DNA from: Cryptomeria japonica
Lineage: Eukaryota > Streptophyta > Pinopsida > Cupressales > Cupressaceae
Reading direction: 5' to 3'
NCBI RefSeq assembly: GCF_030272615.1
Contig: NC_081410.1
Coordinates: 227,884,915-227,948,914, forward strand
DNA length: 64,000 nucleotides
A model generated the notes under the pieces. It was not told the DNA's origin and did no database searches. It saw nothing but the letters and a program-made list of their open reading frames with translations. Position 1 is the stretch's first letter, and the number at the start of each line of letters is the position of its first letter. The translations under genes and the position numbers were made by a program. Below are positions 22,799-35,885 of the stretch, one piece after another.

Positions 22799-25039
22799 TA
22801 ATTTATGAGGGCAAAATTTATATAGATTGAGCAATTTTGATTATAAAATACATTATATGCAATTGATTGAATTTGAGTGCACCCAAAAGTTCCATATGTC
22901 TTCCTATTTTTCTATACTTAAATTAAGACATCTTATACTAGATTATCAAGAGGACAAAGAGTTGCATTAATGCAAAATCACCATGAAGGTATTGGTGATC
23001 TTCAAGTTGTTTGGGGTATTGGTGATTGTCACCTGATAATTTAATAATAAGAAGAAGGATTTATATGGAAAATTTGTTGATGATTGAAAAACCAATCTTG
23101 ATGGTACCATTTGTAGGCATTGTAGGCTCTATAATTGACTCGTCTTGGTGCTCCAAAGGCATGGATACACCTTAATTCGTCAGCCATTATTCCACCAACA
23201 TATGCTTCTTCCAAATATGTCATTTAAGATCTACCACTTTGTTCTTTGAGAAAGAGTAATTTTGTTGGTAGATCATAATAAAATTCTCAAGATAGTCAAC
23301 AAACCTTTGATTTGTTGGTGAGGTTGAATGGTTCTTAATGAGCCCTCCATGGATCAAGTCTTGCTGAGTGCAAGACTCCAACACAATAAGAGATGAGGAC
23401 GGGATCATATTATGAACAAATTTGACAGAATGGATACCCCTTAATCCTTTGAATCTTAACCAAAAAGATTTCAATATACGACAAAAGTTAACCATTTTCT
23501 CTCTCTTGAATATTAAGAACTTGTTGCATCCATTTAGATTAATGCTTTAATGCTGTGGAGGTTCACTCCATAAGATTCTATCAGTGAGGAAATTATCCAA
23601 AATACATTCTTGAACAAGCACTCAATGTCAAACATCATTATTATTGCATGTACAATTTATTCTCTTTTGAACTATTCCCAATTAGTATTATATAATCAGT
23701 TTCCTTTTAACTTCTTTTATCATGTTTTCCCCTTAACTAGCAAGGGCTATTGGACGTTAATCCTACCCATAAATAGATCAAACATATTACCTTGCTAGGC
23801 AGTTCTGTAATGTAATTTTCTTAAATTCTCTATCATTACTGTTTAGTCAACAAATTAATATTCATTTTTTTCCTTACCAATTCTTACCAATTTCAAATTT
23901 GCAATCCCAGCTTACTTATCACATATCTTTCATTCTAATTGCCATCAATCATATTAACCGTTCTTTTGGTCTCTAGAGTCCCATGGCACATAGAAGCAAT
24001 GTTATTATTATAAGTTCTTCAATAAGACAATTTGTTGGATCCAGATAGTGCACATAATTGGTGATATAGTGAGATGGTGTTTTACATATTGGATATTCAT
24101 TTTTTATTTCTTTTTGTTTGTGGTTTACTTTTATATGTAACTTTCTATTTTTTTTTGAAAATTGTAGATCATTTATTATTTTTTAATTGTTTTTATTTTT
24201 GTTTTATTTTATTATATATTTATATGTTATTTTTTAATAATTTTATTTGTAAATATTAACATTTATTTTAATTTTTTTTCAGGATATCAAACTTAATTAA
24301 ATTGGTAGAACAATGTCCCTTTATTGTCTATTAGAGGTATCCTTACAGTTACGGGAAGAACCAAGGTCAAGAATAATGTCACACAAAGTAAACCAACTAG
24401 ACTCCTACAATGGTTTTGGAAAAAGATTCAACCATTAGAGAACATAGAAGATCAAAAGGCAATGCTAAGTAATTATCAGGAAGAAAAGTTTTCATCAATA
24501 TATTTTAGATCAATAGATGCTCTAAGTCATTTTAATTTTTTTCTTTTAAATTAATACAGATCGATCTTGTTAAGTTAATATTTTCTAGAGTATTAATTTG
24601 TGATTATTTTTTAATATTTGTTAGTTCAATGATATGTAATTAATGTAATTTTAAAATCATTGACGAATTAATGATATTAAGTTTCTACAATTCATTAAAG
24701 CTGTTAACTGTTCTGAATTCAATTGTGCAGTCTTTTTAAATAATCAAAATAGAATCTAAAAACTAGTTTTAATAATAAAAAAGCACTACACAATTAATCC
24801 AAAAACGAATTAACATCATTGATAAATATTTAATTATTAATAATTTCATAAACCCATATTTAGAAATATAAATTTAACCTAACACAATATATTTATCATC
24901 CCTTTATATCATTTATAAATATAATTCGCTATCATTTAATCCTGCTTCCTACACCTTGCACAGATTTGTTAGTAACATTTCGAGGTTAGAAACTTAGATC
25001 TACCAATGATTTAGGTCATGCCTGAATTTTGGATTTTGG
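22799..25039. other. AT-rich spacer with weak minus-strand coding-like stretches
   Basis: On the minus strand two adjoining open stretches (23495-23220 and 23223-23041, sharing an ATGA) encode 91 and 60 residues with balanced composition ('MADELRCIHAFGAPRRVNYR'), but I recognise no domain. 24074-24283 is a very T-rich plus-strand tract ending 'tttttttcag', which looks like a 3' splice site before a short open stretch to 24554. These are possible pseudogene scraps and nothing firmer. Confidence 0.35.
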
Positions 25040-25312
25040 ATGACAAAAGCAAGAGTTTTGAAGAGAGAATGTCTACACTTAATGAAGTTTGGGATACAAA
25101 TAGTGGCAAAGAATTCCTCCATCTGTAACAGACCTCTTGAGTTCAACATAACAGATAATATGGAGCTTACATGGTTATTTAAAGACTTATCCAACAAAAT
25201 CAAGGGTAGAATGGACCACAAGAAAGATATAGAAACATTCAATGAATATCCACAGCTCCATTTGCAACAAGTTCAGAACAAATTAGAGGCAGCAGCCATG
25301 GATACAAAGTGA
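25040..25312 (+). CDS. Hypothetical open frame, unknown
   Basis: 90 residues including 'CNRPLEFNITDNMELTWLFK' and 'QLHLQQVQNKLEAAAMDTK'. The composition is protein-like and the end is amphipathic. I recognise no family and see no flanking signals. Confidence 0.2.
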   Translation: MTKARVLKRECLHLMKFGIQIVAKNSSICNRPLEFNITDNMELTWLFKDLSNKIKGRMDHKKDIETFNEYPQLHLQQVQNKLEAAAMDTK

Positions 25313-25743
25313 ATATAAACTAAATTAAAAGCACAGGAAGCCAATTTATATTTCTATTTCTACAACAGCAGCAAAAACAACAGTAAGAACAAGCTGCATC
25401 TTAATTAACGCTGCCGCTGCTTTTTAAATCAAAAACAGTAAGAACAAGTTAAAAGAAATGATATACAACTATAACAAATTGAAATATTGCTTAAAAGAAC
25501 ATGAGCTAAATACTAGTCCAAACAACACTACAACACTACACAGAGAAACCAAGGTGAAAATCAAATATGCATTCAAGCAAAGAACAATCATATCTTCAAT
25601 CTCTTCTAATTGTCATTTCTATAGAAAATCAAGCTCTAAAGCTGGTATCACAAAACCAAAATTTCAAACTTTCCCACAGTTTACAGATTCAAATGGACTT
25701 TGAACTGAATGTTTATAACAATAATGCTTCCAATGGAGAAAGT

Positions 25744-26130
25744 CTAAGACATTTTATGGTGAAGCAATCTTGCAAGTTGTATATCTTTAGGCTTGATGGT
25801 AATCTTCTTGGCATGTACAGAACACAAACTGAGATTCTCCATTAAAGCCATCAGGTAATGCAGGTGATCCCTGTAATCCTTTCTCTTTTGGCATTTTCTT
25901 ATTTGTCTGAGAGCAATCTTACCCGGACTAAATCTGTGAGGTATTTTAAACCCACGCTTGTAAAGCTTAGCACACATGTTGTTGATATCAGATGATTCCT
26001 TGTTAAGTATTTGATTGCACTGAAGTTTCTTCCAGTCTTTTAAAATGTCTGCAGAGGTGCCCAAAAAGTTGCACTCACAAAAAGCTCTCCATAGTTGGAT
26101 TTCCAGAGCAAAATGACAGAAAGAAGGATT
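25744..26130 (-). pseudogene. Histone H3-like pseudogene or highly divergent H3 variant
   Basis: The minus-strand peptide contains '[17 protein letters not shown]', which aligns with the H3 segment 'RYRPGTVALREIRRYQK' (alpha-N helix). It also contains '[20 protein letters not shown]', which aligns with '[20 protein letters not shown]' (loop 2 and alpha-3). Between them only about a dozen residues remain where H3 has about 46, so helix 1, loop 1 and most of helix 2 are missing. The N-terminal part is not the Lys-rich H3 tail. A working nucleosomal histone is therefore very unlikely. The C-terminal segment resembles canonical H3 more than centromeric H3. Upstream in frame lies '[17 protein letters not shown]', of unclear origin. 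Confidence 0.7.
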
Positions 26131-28570
26131 GGTCGCAGCCAGTTAAAGTCTTTATCTGTTTTTTTCTTATGATTCGCTACTTATATCCTCTCCTTCTTCC
26201 TTATATGGAAGTAAAATGTCTGCTATCAGGCCGACCAGGATATGTCTTTATTATAAATATGGAAATGATTTTCTAATAGGTTAAACTAAAATATTGGAGA
26301 AACAAATTCCCCTCCTTCCCTGGACTCAGCAGATTTGGATGATATAGATTGTCGTTTAAAGGAGGAATAAAAGGTCTTTCAAAACATGTTTCTATGTTTT
26401 ACATTTGGATTAGGTGTATGTCTAGTTATAATATTGTATAGTTCTTTGTCGTAGCTTGTTTTTGATAGCTTGGTTGCATCAGTGTTGTTTGGCTTTTGTT
26501 TGCCAGTAGCTTAGTAAAAGGGTTGGGACTCTTTTTTGGAAACCAATTTTTTCCTTCCTTTAATTAGTGTTTTGGAGGCTTGGTAGTTGGTTACTAATCT
26601 TCTTAATTAGCAAGATTCTTTTCTTTGTCATGGTGTAGTCTTTCGTCCCTCCTTTTGATGGAATGAGCTTATTCAAATTGATAATAAACATATTGCCCAA
26701 GGTTTCTACCACCAAGCTCATTACCTCTTCAAGAAAGGCATCTACCACTTTAGTGACTTGTGGGAGTTTTCAAGATTTACTTGGTTCCCTCATGAGTATG
26801 TAAGGATTATTATAAATTTCTTGCTAAGGACAAAGACCCAATTCACTTGGACATCTCCCTAGTTACCTGAAACTTTATATCAAGATAACCATTGCCATGC
26901 CTCGAGACTTTCTTAAAGATTGGAATTGGTTGTCTTGTCACCATTTCATTTTGTCTCCTCTCACAAAAATCTACCTCCTTCCACTCCCTTCTTTCTTGTT
27001 CCATGACTTAACATTAGGTGACTCTAAAATATTAACCACAATCTCTAGGCTAACGCAAGTTTGAATATTTAGATCTCTAAGGTAAACAAAAATTCTCTTG
27101 TTTTGGTATGGAAGCTCCTTCACTTCAAGTTTTCAATTGGCTAGCATATTGAACATTCATTCAACTACACCCTTAACTTATACATACTACAAACTTCTTG
27201 AACATGTGGAATGTACCTTTTTGGGATTGTCAATTAGCCTATCTTGATTGGATGGCTATGATCAAAGATACCCTAGCTATGTGTAAATGCATGGAAATAA
27301 GGGACAAAAAGGGAGTAAAAAATGGCTATTATTTTCTTACAATGATCTAAACCTAAATTTGGATTAGTAATTTCAAATGTGTACTCTCAAAATTTCAAGA
27401 TATGATAAGAACAAGAATTTTAGTACTTTGAATACAATTTCTAAACTAAAGTTTTTAAAACATGGTTGAGTTTATGAGGGTAAAATGTTGAGCACATATA
27501 AAAGTGTTCCTATTTTAATGACTAAAATATAACATTGTGTTTAGTTGAAAGGAAATAGGTATGCCAAAACACTTTCTATCCTAATATTCTAAGGGGAGTG
27601 TTATACAAATTTCAATCTTTCTAAATTTATAAAAAGTAAAAACCTATTTAAAAAAAGATAAATAATAAATACCATAACATAGGTGCACATTGGGAAAACC
27701 CTTTTGGGAGAAAAACTCCACTCAAAAGTAGCTCAAAGTATTATTCAATAAATTAGGATTACAATACATTTGCAAAGAAAGCCTTCACTACAATACCACA
27801 AACCAAAGATCTAAAGAAATTCTTAAACTTAAACAACATATATGAAACTCTACACACAACTTCCATCTCAAGCACCTAATATATAGCAGATACAAAACCT
27901 AAGGCCATCATATGGTAATTAGAAACCAATGAGATAAAACCACCCAAAAGTGGCACCTAAATTATTCTTCAACCAAAGATGCCTTATAATATGTCATAAT
28001 ACACATCAAAAGTTGGTCGATAGGTGCAACTCCCTTTTACAACTCTTTATTGCATTTGACATTTTTTTATGTTTCCTAAGCAAACTTCCAAGGGCAATAA
28101 CTTTTGATATGATGGATTGATTGGGCCCCCTTCTTTTTTGAATTGAAGTACCCAAGATCTACACAATAGTTACTACCATAGGCAATGTTGAGCAATTGAG
28201 AATTTTTGTTTTGACCAAAAACTAAGAGTATAGCCCAAAAATTGAGTTTTTCCATTTTATACCAAAAAATATCACCTCTATAATACTAACTTTAGGGGGA
28301 AGATTGAAAAACCTTTCCTAACACTAGTGTAAGCCCTTTTATTTGTTTGTTGTATTAGTATTTTTCAAAAACCTTTTTGTAGAAGTATAACCAAGAGTAT
28401 GTACTGCACTGGATTTTTTTTATTGAATAATTTTTTGTGATTTCTCAAGTTGGAAGTATCTTGAAAATTACATCATTGAGTATGTACATCATAGAACTTA
28501 CATAAAAATTAAATATTTTTTTCCAATGTGTGTAGAATGAAGAATAGAACAATCCTATTATTGAACATTC
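26131..28570. other. Spacer without recognisable gene
   Basis: AT-rich unique-looking sequence. I see no domain, tandem array or LTR signal on either strand. Confidence 0.5.
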
Positions 28571-29528
28571 CGTAGGACTGAGGGGGGGGGTTGAATCAAT
28601 CTAGACCTTCAAATACTTAATTACTGATCTTCAAACTTTAAATCGCAAGCATATAATCTGAGTAATAACAAATTATGAAAGTATGAAGTACAACAAACAC
28701 ATGAACACCAAATTTACATGGAAAACCCAATCAAGGAAAACCATGGTGAGAATCAAACTCACAATATAAATATAATCCGGTACAATGTTGCCTCCAGAAG
28801 ACCTTGCTCTTGAGAGGACTTGTAGAACTAAGGTACACAACCTTAGGGAAAGACACAAATTACTTGCAAGACTAAAAACTCATTGTTACAAGGCAAGACA
28901 CAGAAAGTTACCAAGAGACTCACTGTCTTCCGATGGAGAAACAAATAATTGAATTTGAATGAACAAAATCTCCATATCATGAAATTGATCTTGAGCCACT
29001 GTGTCAAGCGATCAATATCATATCAAGCTCTTTTGCTTCAAGAACACAATCTCTAACCTTTGTCATGTTGAGGATATCATCATCAAATCTCTTCACCATA
29101 GTCTTTTGCACATCTCTGAATACCAAAACTGCTTGTAAGTCTTTCATGCCTTAGAAAAATCAATTCAAACCCATTCCACACACTCACTAATACATCCACA
29201 CTCCTTTATATACAAGCTTAATCATCAAAACTCTTAACTAGGTTGGCCATTTATAGAATATACATTATTACATAAATTTGGCCACCTAGACCTAAAATAT
29301 CAAATGGGCTCCACTCCAGGAGATACAAAGGACCCAAAAAGATTACAATACAACACTTCCAAAATATTCCAATGAACCGCACAAACTAGCACATCCTCCA
29401 AGGTTGGCATCAAATAAAACGTGTAAATGAACAATGAAGAACACCAACCAATCAACTTAAAAACATTATCCAATGCATGATTCTCAATAGTTGGGATTTA
29501 CATGTGCCAGGGTGAGACCCAAAACATG
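28571..29528 (-). mobile_element. Copia LTR, minus strand, first part (split by the CACTA element; fossil)
   Basis: The minus strand ends near 28571 in 'ttgattcaacccccccctcagtcc'-type sequence (polyC then ctcagtcc). It contains the conserved LTR block near 28700-28770 ('ggttttcc', 'gagtttgattctcaccatgg'), the same as in the LTRs at 1-532 and 3221-4345. It breaks off at 29528, where the CACTA element begins. The remainder appears to resume at 43932. Confidence 0.6.
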
Positions 29529-29558
29529 CACTAGTACATTCGGGTCAAAATTTCAACG
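29529..29558. repeat. CACTA terminal inverted repeat, 3' end of element
   Basis: Starts CACTAGTACATTCGGGTCAA and continues 'aatttcaacgg'. It pairs with the reverse complement of 43902-43931, differing by a few substitutions and a single-base indel. Confidence 0.85.
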
Positions 29559-29732
29559 GCAAATCATCGGAATTTTGACACAATTTCGTCGCACTACCGA
29601 CAAAAAAAGCCGTCGAAAACTTTGTGTCAGAAGTTCCGACTATCCTTGTGGTCGTCGCAATTCCGACATCACCTCCAACCTTTTTGACGGTCGCCATGGA
29701 TGCTCATACCCCGAAAGAATACTGTTGCGATC

Positions 29733-29989
29733 TCGGCCTATCGTCGGAATTTTGACTCCAAAGGGTAAAATTCCGATAGAGGAGTGCCGTCGGATGCAAA
29801 GCATCCTCGTCGGAACTCTCCTAGAGGCCGTCGTAATATGACGGCCTCCAGGAGAGTTCCGACGAGGATACCGTGCATCTAATGGTTACGACGGCCTCCA
29901 GGAGAGTTTCGACGAGGATGCTGTGCATCCGACGACACTCCTCTGTTGGAATTTTACCCTTTGGAGTCAGAATTCCAATGATAGGCCGA
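29733..29989. repeat. 104-bp inverted repeat (palindrome) in the CACTA subterminal region
   Basis: Arms 29733-29836 and 29886-29989 are both 104 bp and reverse-complement each other with roughly ten mismatches and no indels. The 49-bp loop holds a further partial copy: 29838-29880 directly repeats 29888-29930. The region is rich in 'gtcgga'/'tccgac'. It may be an expanded cluster of transposase-binding sites. Confidence 0.9.
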
Positions 29990-30029
29990 TTTTTCGGAAT
30001 TTTTTTTTTATAGAAAAAGATTGACATTG

Positions 30030-30215
30030 GTATCTCTCTTCTATCTCTCTTCTCTATCCCTCTCTTCTATCTCTCTTCTCTCTCCCCTCTCTAGGTCTCT
30101 TTCTCCATCCCTCTCTTCTTCTCTCCCTCTCTACTTCTCTTTCTCTACCCTCTCCAAGTCATTATCTCTTCCTCTCACCCTCTCTCTCTCTCTCACCTCT
30201 ATAGGTCTCACCTTC
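30030..30215. repeat. CT-rich microsatellite
   Basis: Imperfect repeats of 'tctctct', 'ctctcttctat' and 'ccctctc'. A plus-strand Ser/Leu open frame across it is a composition artefact. Confidence 0.85.
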
Positions 30216-30999
30216 AATTCCTCCATCATTACCCATGTTGTCAAGTTGCAGGATATTTCCCAAAGTACTTGGTTGCTAGGGTTGATTTGCTTAAGTGTTG
30301 GAGTCGGAGTTAGATGAGACCTGCATGATTAAGCTATATTAAGTGATCAAGTCACCAAGATCTCAATTGTAAACATGACTAGGTTCTAGGGTTTTAGGGT
30401 ATAGCATAGGTCAAGATTGAGGTATGGTGGCCAAGAATTACCTTCCAATGACAAAAGACATCCAAATGATGAAGAATGAAGGCGATGAACTCATAGAAGT
30501 TTGGAGGAGATAATTTGACTAAGTTAAAATTTTGTTTAAGTCATGGTCATGATACTAGCTTGCTCATCAAGAGCAATTTGTGCAAATGAACCCTAGAAAT
30601 GTGCCCATGCTAGAGAAGCAAGAATTCCAATAAAACCTAAGGAAATGCTAGTAAGGGGTCAAAATTAAAGAATTAGGGTACAAAAAACAAAATTTGGCTA
30701 AGTTGAGATGTTGCTCAAGGATGACCTATATCATGGAGTGTAAATCAATCATGAAACATGAGAATGGATAGGTCTTGACCCAAGCAACGTAAGTCCCCCT
30801 TGTGATTCCAGCAAATATCACATCACAATCATTGAGTCTATCTGCAATATAAAATCAAGACCTGACTATTGGAATCTTGGAGTCATCCCATTTGATCACA
30901 TAGTTTAGCACTTGGGAGGATTTTGTTCAAGAGAGGATGGAATACTTAGTATTTTATTTTGTGTTGCATAGTGCATAAAAAACACATCAACAGAAACCA

Positions 31000-33900
31000 T
31001 TGAAAGGTTTGGTTAAAGCCTTCGAATCACAATCTCTACGAGAAGCTATCAAGAGTGCCCATAATTTGGAAACTTTAGTATCCAAGAACATAATTCATAA
31101 GGCACCACTTTTAGAGCAACCAAAGAAGCCTATCAATGTAATTTTTTATTTACCTTGGATATGTTTTATCCTAAGTGTGATATTCCACTATTAAAAAGCT
31201 TAATTAGGTAATATTTTTACTTAGGTAGAATAAGATAATGAGTTGCACATTCTCCTTCTTTGATTGAGATTCTACTTTTTCCTTGTCACAAATTTGGAAA
31301 CTTGGATAAGCAATTTCCTTTTTTGGTTTTCTACCTCTTCATGATCCTCATGGATTTGGAATCTTGGAAGCTATATATTATAGGTTTTTCCTCGATTAAC
31401 ATATCAAATGAAACTATTGTGAGCTTTCATATCTTATCATACCAAGGGCTTAAGTTTGGGGACGACAGGGGGATGACGAAGGGGGCGGGGTGGGATGCAA
31501 ATATATATACAACTTAAAAAATTAATTATAAAAGGATGTGTATAGAATAAGTATAACAATTGTAAATAAAACTTTGCCACACTATGTAAATTTTACAATA
31601 AACATTAAAAATATGTCAATGATTGCATTGAAATTTTAACATTAACAATGGTGGTAGAGTTTTGGAACTTTGGGAACAAACTAAGAATAAGTATAAGAAT
31701 TGCAGATGAAACTTTGGCATACTAAGTGTTTAAACTAGTCAACATAAAAAAAATGGAAACGATTGCATTAACAATAAGAATGGTGGGTAGAGGTTTGGGG
31801 TCAATGGGTAGTGCCCCTTGTGGGGGGTTTGGGGCAGAGCCCCCATCAAGGTTAGGGGGCATTGCCAAACCTTTAATACGGATGACATTTTCACAATAAT
31901 TTCACCATTTTTGTTTAGAATTGGAGTTTCTAATTGGGGGCCATGGGAGACTCATAGGCATCCTCAAGATGGTCAAGAGACTCCTTGGAGTCCCTAGGAT
32001 GTCCCTAAGTAGTGCAGCAAGGGGATGTTTCCCCTAAGTATTGCATCCTGAAAAAATAGGGATTTTGGAGGGGGGGAAGGGGTCCCCATGTTTCAATGGT
32101 TTCAAAAGATTCTAAGTTTTTTTTTTATCTTGTCATAACAAAATATACTCCTCTTGCATCCTTGGATGATTTGAAAATTGAAAACAATTTGACAAGAAAA
32201 AACTAACTTCTAAAGTTTAGACTTAGTTTTCTTTTTTTATCCAAGTCACTACAACATTTCAATGATCAAAGTAGCTTTTTTTTTGTGGTTTCAAAGCATC
32301 CAAAAGGCTTGAGAAATTCATTATTATCTTTCATTCCACCAAAATTGGAGATCAAGAAGCATGCTCACAAACAAGGATTTGTTTGTAACTTAAGGCAATC
32401 GACTAGTTTTTGGGGCATTTTCAGGTCTAAATAACCTACCATTGTGTCAAAAAGGCCCATAAGACCCCATTTTCATCTAAAACTTGTCTCTTTTGGTTGT
32501 AGAAGCATTTAAGGAAAAAAAAATCACATAACCAATGATATGCCTATACCATAAATATTTGAGTTAAAATAAAAATAAAAAATTGACAAGGTTTGGAGAC
32601 CATTGAACAATTTGGGAGATTGCTAATACATACACTCAATTTATAAAGTCTCAATTTGATGTACTTAATCTTCGAGAGGCCTATACAAAAGCATTTTGTA
32701 ATTGAGAACTAAGATAAATTTCCATTTTTGGCAGTTTTCATCATGGATTATGGTATTAAATTTCGACATTCTATTGTCAAGATAAATTCAGAGAACCATT
32801 TGTACTCGAAACAAGGGATAGTGAAAAATAACATTATGTAGGATCTCCTACCCTATCTCATTGAATTCATTCCTACACCAAGTGACTATGAACAAAAGCG
32901 TAGGTATTTAACAACAATGACATGGTCCATGGACTAGTGATCCTCCTCTTGATACTCCATCTACAAATGAGAACATCTCTTATACACGTTGCTACTTCAG
33001 AATTAAAAGTTGCTTCTTCTAGAACTTTCCATGATTCTTTGCAATAGGATTATATGTCTTCTAGATTCACCCCACTAGGACACATTCCTATCAAGCGTCT
33101 TTACTTTTTTGAAAAGTAGACCACATTTCAGATCTAGATGACACCATAATGACTTTGATTTCCTCTTGCAAGATATTCCTCCATCATGTATTGCTTCATC
33201 GAAGTTTAAATTTTCTTCTTCAAGGGCTCTCAATGATTCTCTATATAGGATTCTTCGTGTCTATGAGATCCACTTCATTGGGAGGCCTACTTAAACATTT
33301 CACATCTGTTTGTGGACTCTCACCTTTCAAATATTGATGAAACAATTGAGAATATTTGTCTTCTCATTGATGACAATGCCCATCGAGTTACATCGTCTCC
33401 CATTGTAAATTCACTTGTTCTATCCCCACCATATCATGCAACATGACACATTCTATTTCACATTAATTAAGGTCTCACACTTCAATGATTGTAGTCCTTG
33501 AATCTTCTATGGAACAATCACAACTTAACATCAACATCAAGACACATGAGTTGCTTCAAAAACCATACATCTGAATTCCTTTCTACATTCCACTTGAATG
33601 GGAATTCAACAATTTGACAACTCAAGATTTCCATATTGTGAAAGGAAGGTGCATCATTTGTTGCAAATGAACCTACTACAACATTCACCATTCAACATTT
33701 TGCATTGCTTTTCTCTCTTCTTTGTGGAGGGACCAACTTTAGGGGATGGGGTGGGTCTATATTATCCTTCACATATGTCACTTGGGATGGAGTTTTGTCC
33801 TATGGATTTTCTAGTCTCTACTTCGAGAGGGTACACTCTCTTTATAATTTGGGGTTATTTCATATTTTACATGGATACCTAACCTTGTGACCCATTTCTT

Positions 33901-34330
33901 CTTACCTCAATTGCACTTAAGGGGGTGTGCCAATGTACCATTTTATTCACCAAGTGGATATGTTTTATCGTAAGTATGATATTGCATTTGTTTGTTTAGT
34001 TTACTTAAGTAATTTCTTTTAACTTGAGATAATGACTTGCACATTCTCCTTCTTTCATAGGATTATGTTTTTTTCCTTATCCTCAAAAATTTGGAAACTT
34101 GGATAAACAATTCCTTGTCTTTTGGTTTTCTATCTCATCCTCATGGATTAAAAATCTTGGATATTGAGTGAAGATATTGTGAACTTTTTCATTTTCTCTC
34201 TTATGAAATCAACTATGTTATGCTATTTTGATTTTATTATCATTTATATTTAACAATTTGTTATCACTTACATTAATTTCTAGGTTAATATTTATTTTGT
34301 AGATTCTAATAGAATTGAATACCATACCCA
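31000..34330 (+). mobile_element. Degraded LTR retrotransposon nested in the CACTA element (fossil)
   Basis: 31131-31446 and 33928-34215 are diverged direct repeats ('ggatatgttttatc', then 'gcacattctccttctttgat', 'tttggaaacttggataa' and 'ttggttttctacctc'). The right copy is preceded by 'cacttaaggggg', a polypurine-tract-like sequence, and would start TGCCAATGTA. These look like two LTRs about 2.8 kb apart. Just left of the first copy (31000-31130) a plus-strand stretch 'FESQSLREAIKSAHNLE' resembles the C-terminal part of a Ty3/gypsy Gag. Very old, with large losses; boundaries approximate. Confidence 0.45.
31545..31805. repeat. Two diverged tandem copies of a 140-bp unit, followed by G-rich tract
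   Basis: 'gaataagtataa(c/g)aattg' starts at 31545 and at 31685. Both units run through 'gattgcatt' and '(a)caatggtggtagag(t/g)tttgg'. G/C-rich stretches flank them (31455-31495 and 31805-31860, the latter with 'ggggggtttggggcagagcc'). Confidence 0.7.
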
Positions 34331-35694
34331 AACAATATCTAGTATGAACTAGTTAGTTACAAGCTAGGTTCCAAGCGTACTTGGCAACACAATTTTTGAG
34401 CTTGTGTTTGTTTATGATTTAATGATTGATGCATCTAGATTTGCTACCCATCTACTTTGAATACAATGAGAGGGTGATTTTGTCTAAGCCAAGAGACCCT
34501 GCTATCTAATATCACCCAAGAAAGATACTGATATTTTACCTTGGAAATATAAGCCTTTTGTAAGTATAATTCAATGAATTGTGATAATAACTTAAAACGA
34601 AGTGAATTAAAATTTGATTGAGTTCCCCATTGTATTTTAACAAATCACCTAGGAAGATGTTCGTTCCTAACAATTTCCAATTCTCTTTCCAAAAGGATGA
34701 AAAAGAAGAGAAAGGAACTAATTAATGTTGGGACAGAATTTAGAAGACCTATGTTTTGTGTCTGAAATCTACTAGCCTAGAGAGTATGGAAACAATCTGA
34801 AGTCATGGGAGAGAGTTTCAATTCTATCTCCAGAAATCATGTCCAGTACTCTTGTATTGAATTTTTAAATCCTTCTAAGTTTAAATGTTCACGAGGAAAC
34901 TCTAAAATTTTAATAAAATACATAAATGAAAACCAATTTTGTTTTCGTCGGAATACTTTTGAAAATCACATCACCTCAGTAATTGAACTGTAACAATAAG
35001 ATTGCATACAAAGTGTAGGTTTGCTATGAAACATGTTAAAAGGGTTAAACTGTTTCAATTAATACAAACACTGGAACTATTAAACAATAATAGCTTGTTG
35101 GTAATCAAGATTTTGGACTATACCCACATTTTACACCTTTTCATACAGTTACAAAGAACATAGAAAACATGTACGTGGAACTACAGATTCCAACATATGT
35201 AAAAATACAACAATCTAAATAAGAATGGGAAGCATGTGGAGAATGGTTAAGACATGCATAAATAAAAGGAAAACAAAAATCTCTCAATGTGTATCACAAA
35301 CAAATCAAGGAAAAAAGCTTTTAGGCAGGGGACCGATATGATCATAAAAATTTCAAAACTTCCAAAGTATAGAGCATTTGAGATTTTATAGAGAATGCGC
35401 TAATTCAGCTTTATTCATGATGAGGCATATTCACAACTTTTGCAGTCACACCATGGTGTTGTTCGTGTTGGACCCTACAATTAAGATTCAATATACGTAC
35501 ATTATTCAATAAGATTAACTGTGCAACATAATGAAATATTGAAAAGTGTGTTATCTTATTGAGCTTCGCTTTGTTTCGAGAATAGTTTAATATTCTCTAC
35601 TTAACAGGGCCAACCACGTGAAGGTGGAAGCTCATTTGGCCCCTCCCTGTGCCCCCCCCCCCAACATCACTCTAAATTCCCCGTTAACATCTAA
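34331..35694. other. CACTA internal spacer
   Basis: AT-rich with no coding signal. A C run at about 35650-35662 stands out near the end. It separates the nested LTR remnant from the last exon of the TNP1-like gene. Confidence 0.5.
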
Positions 35695-35885
35695 CTTTCA
35701 TCCATTCTTTCATTCATTCTTTCATCCATTATTAAAATATAACATTCATTCATTATCACATAACGTTCATTAACACATAAAATTCATTAACTTTCATTAA
35801 CATGCAACATTCATCAATAATCATCAACACATATCATTCATGAACATTCATTAGCACATAATTACATTCATTAACACATAAAAAT
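35695..35885. repeat. Short 'cattaacacataa'-type repeats
   Basis: Variants of 'attcattaacacataa' and 'cattcattc' recur irregularly about every 20-25 bp just downstream (minus-strand sense) of the TNP1-like gene's last exon. Confidence 0.6.

Noticed and set aside
24074-24554. T-rich tract plus cag followed by an open stretch, resembling an intron and exon
   Set aside because: No partner exon or recognisable protein was found. T-rich runs ending in cag are expected by chance in such AT-rich DNA.
30021-30317. Ser/Leu-rich plus-strand frame resembling a signal peptide
   Set aside because: It is a CT-repeat artefact inside the CACTA element.
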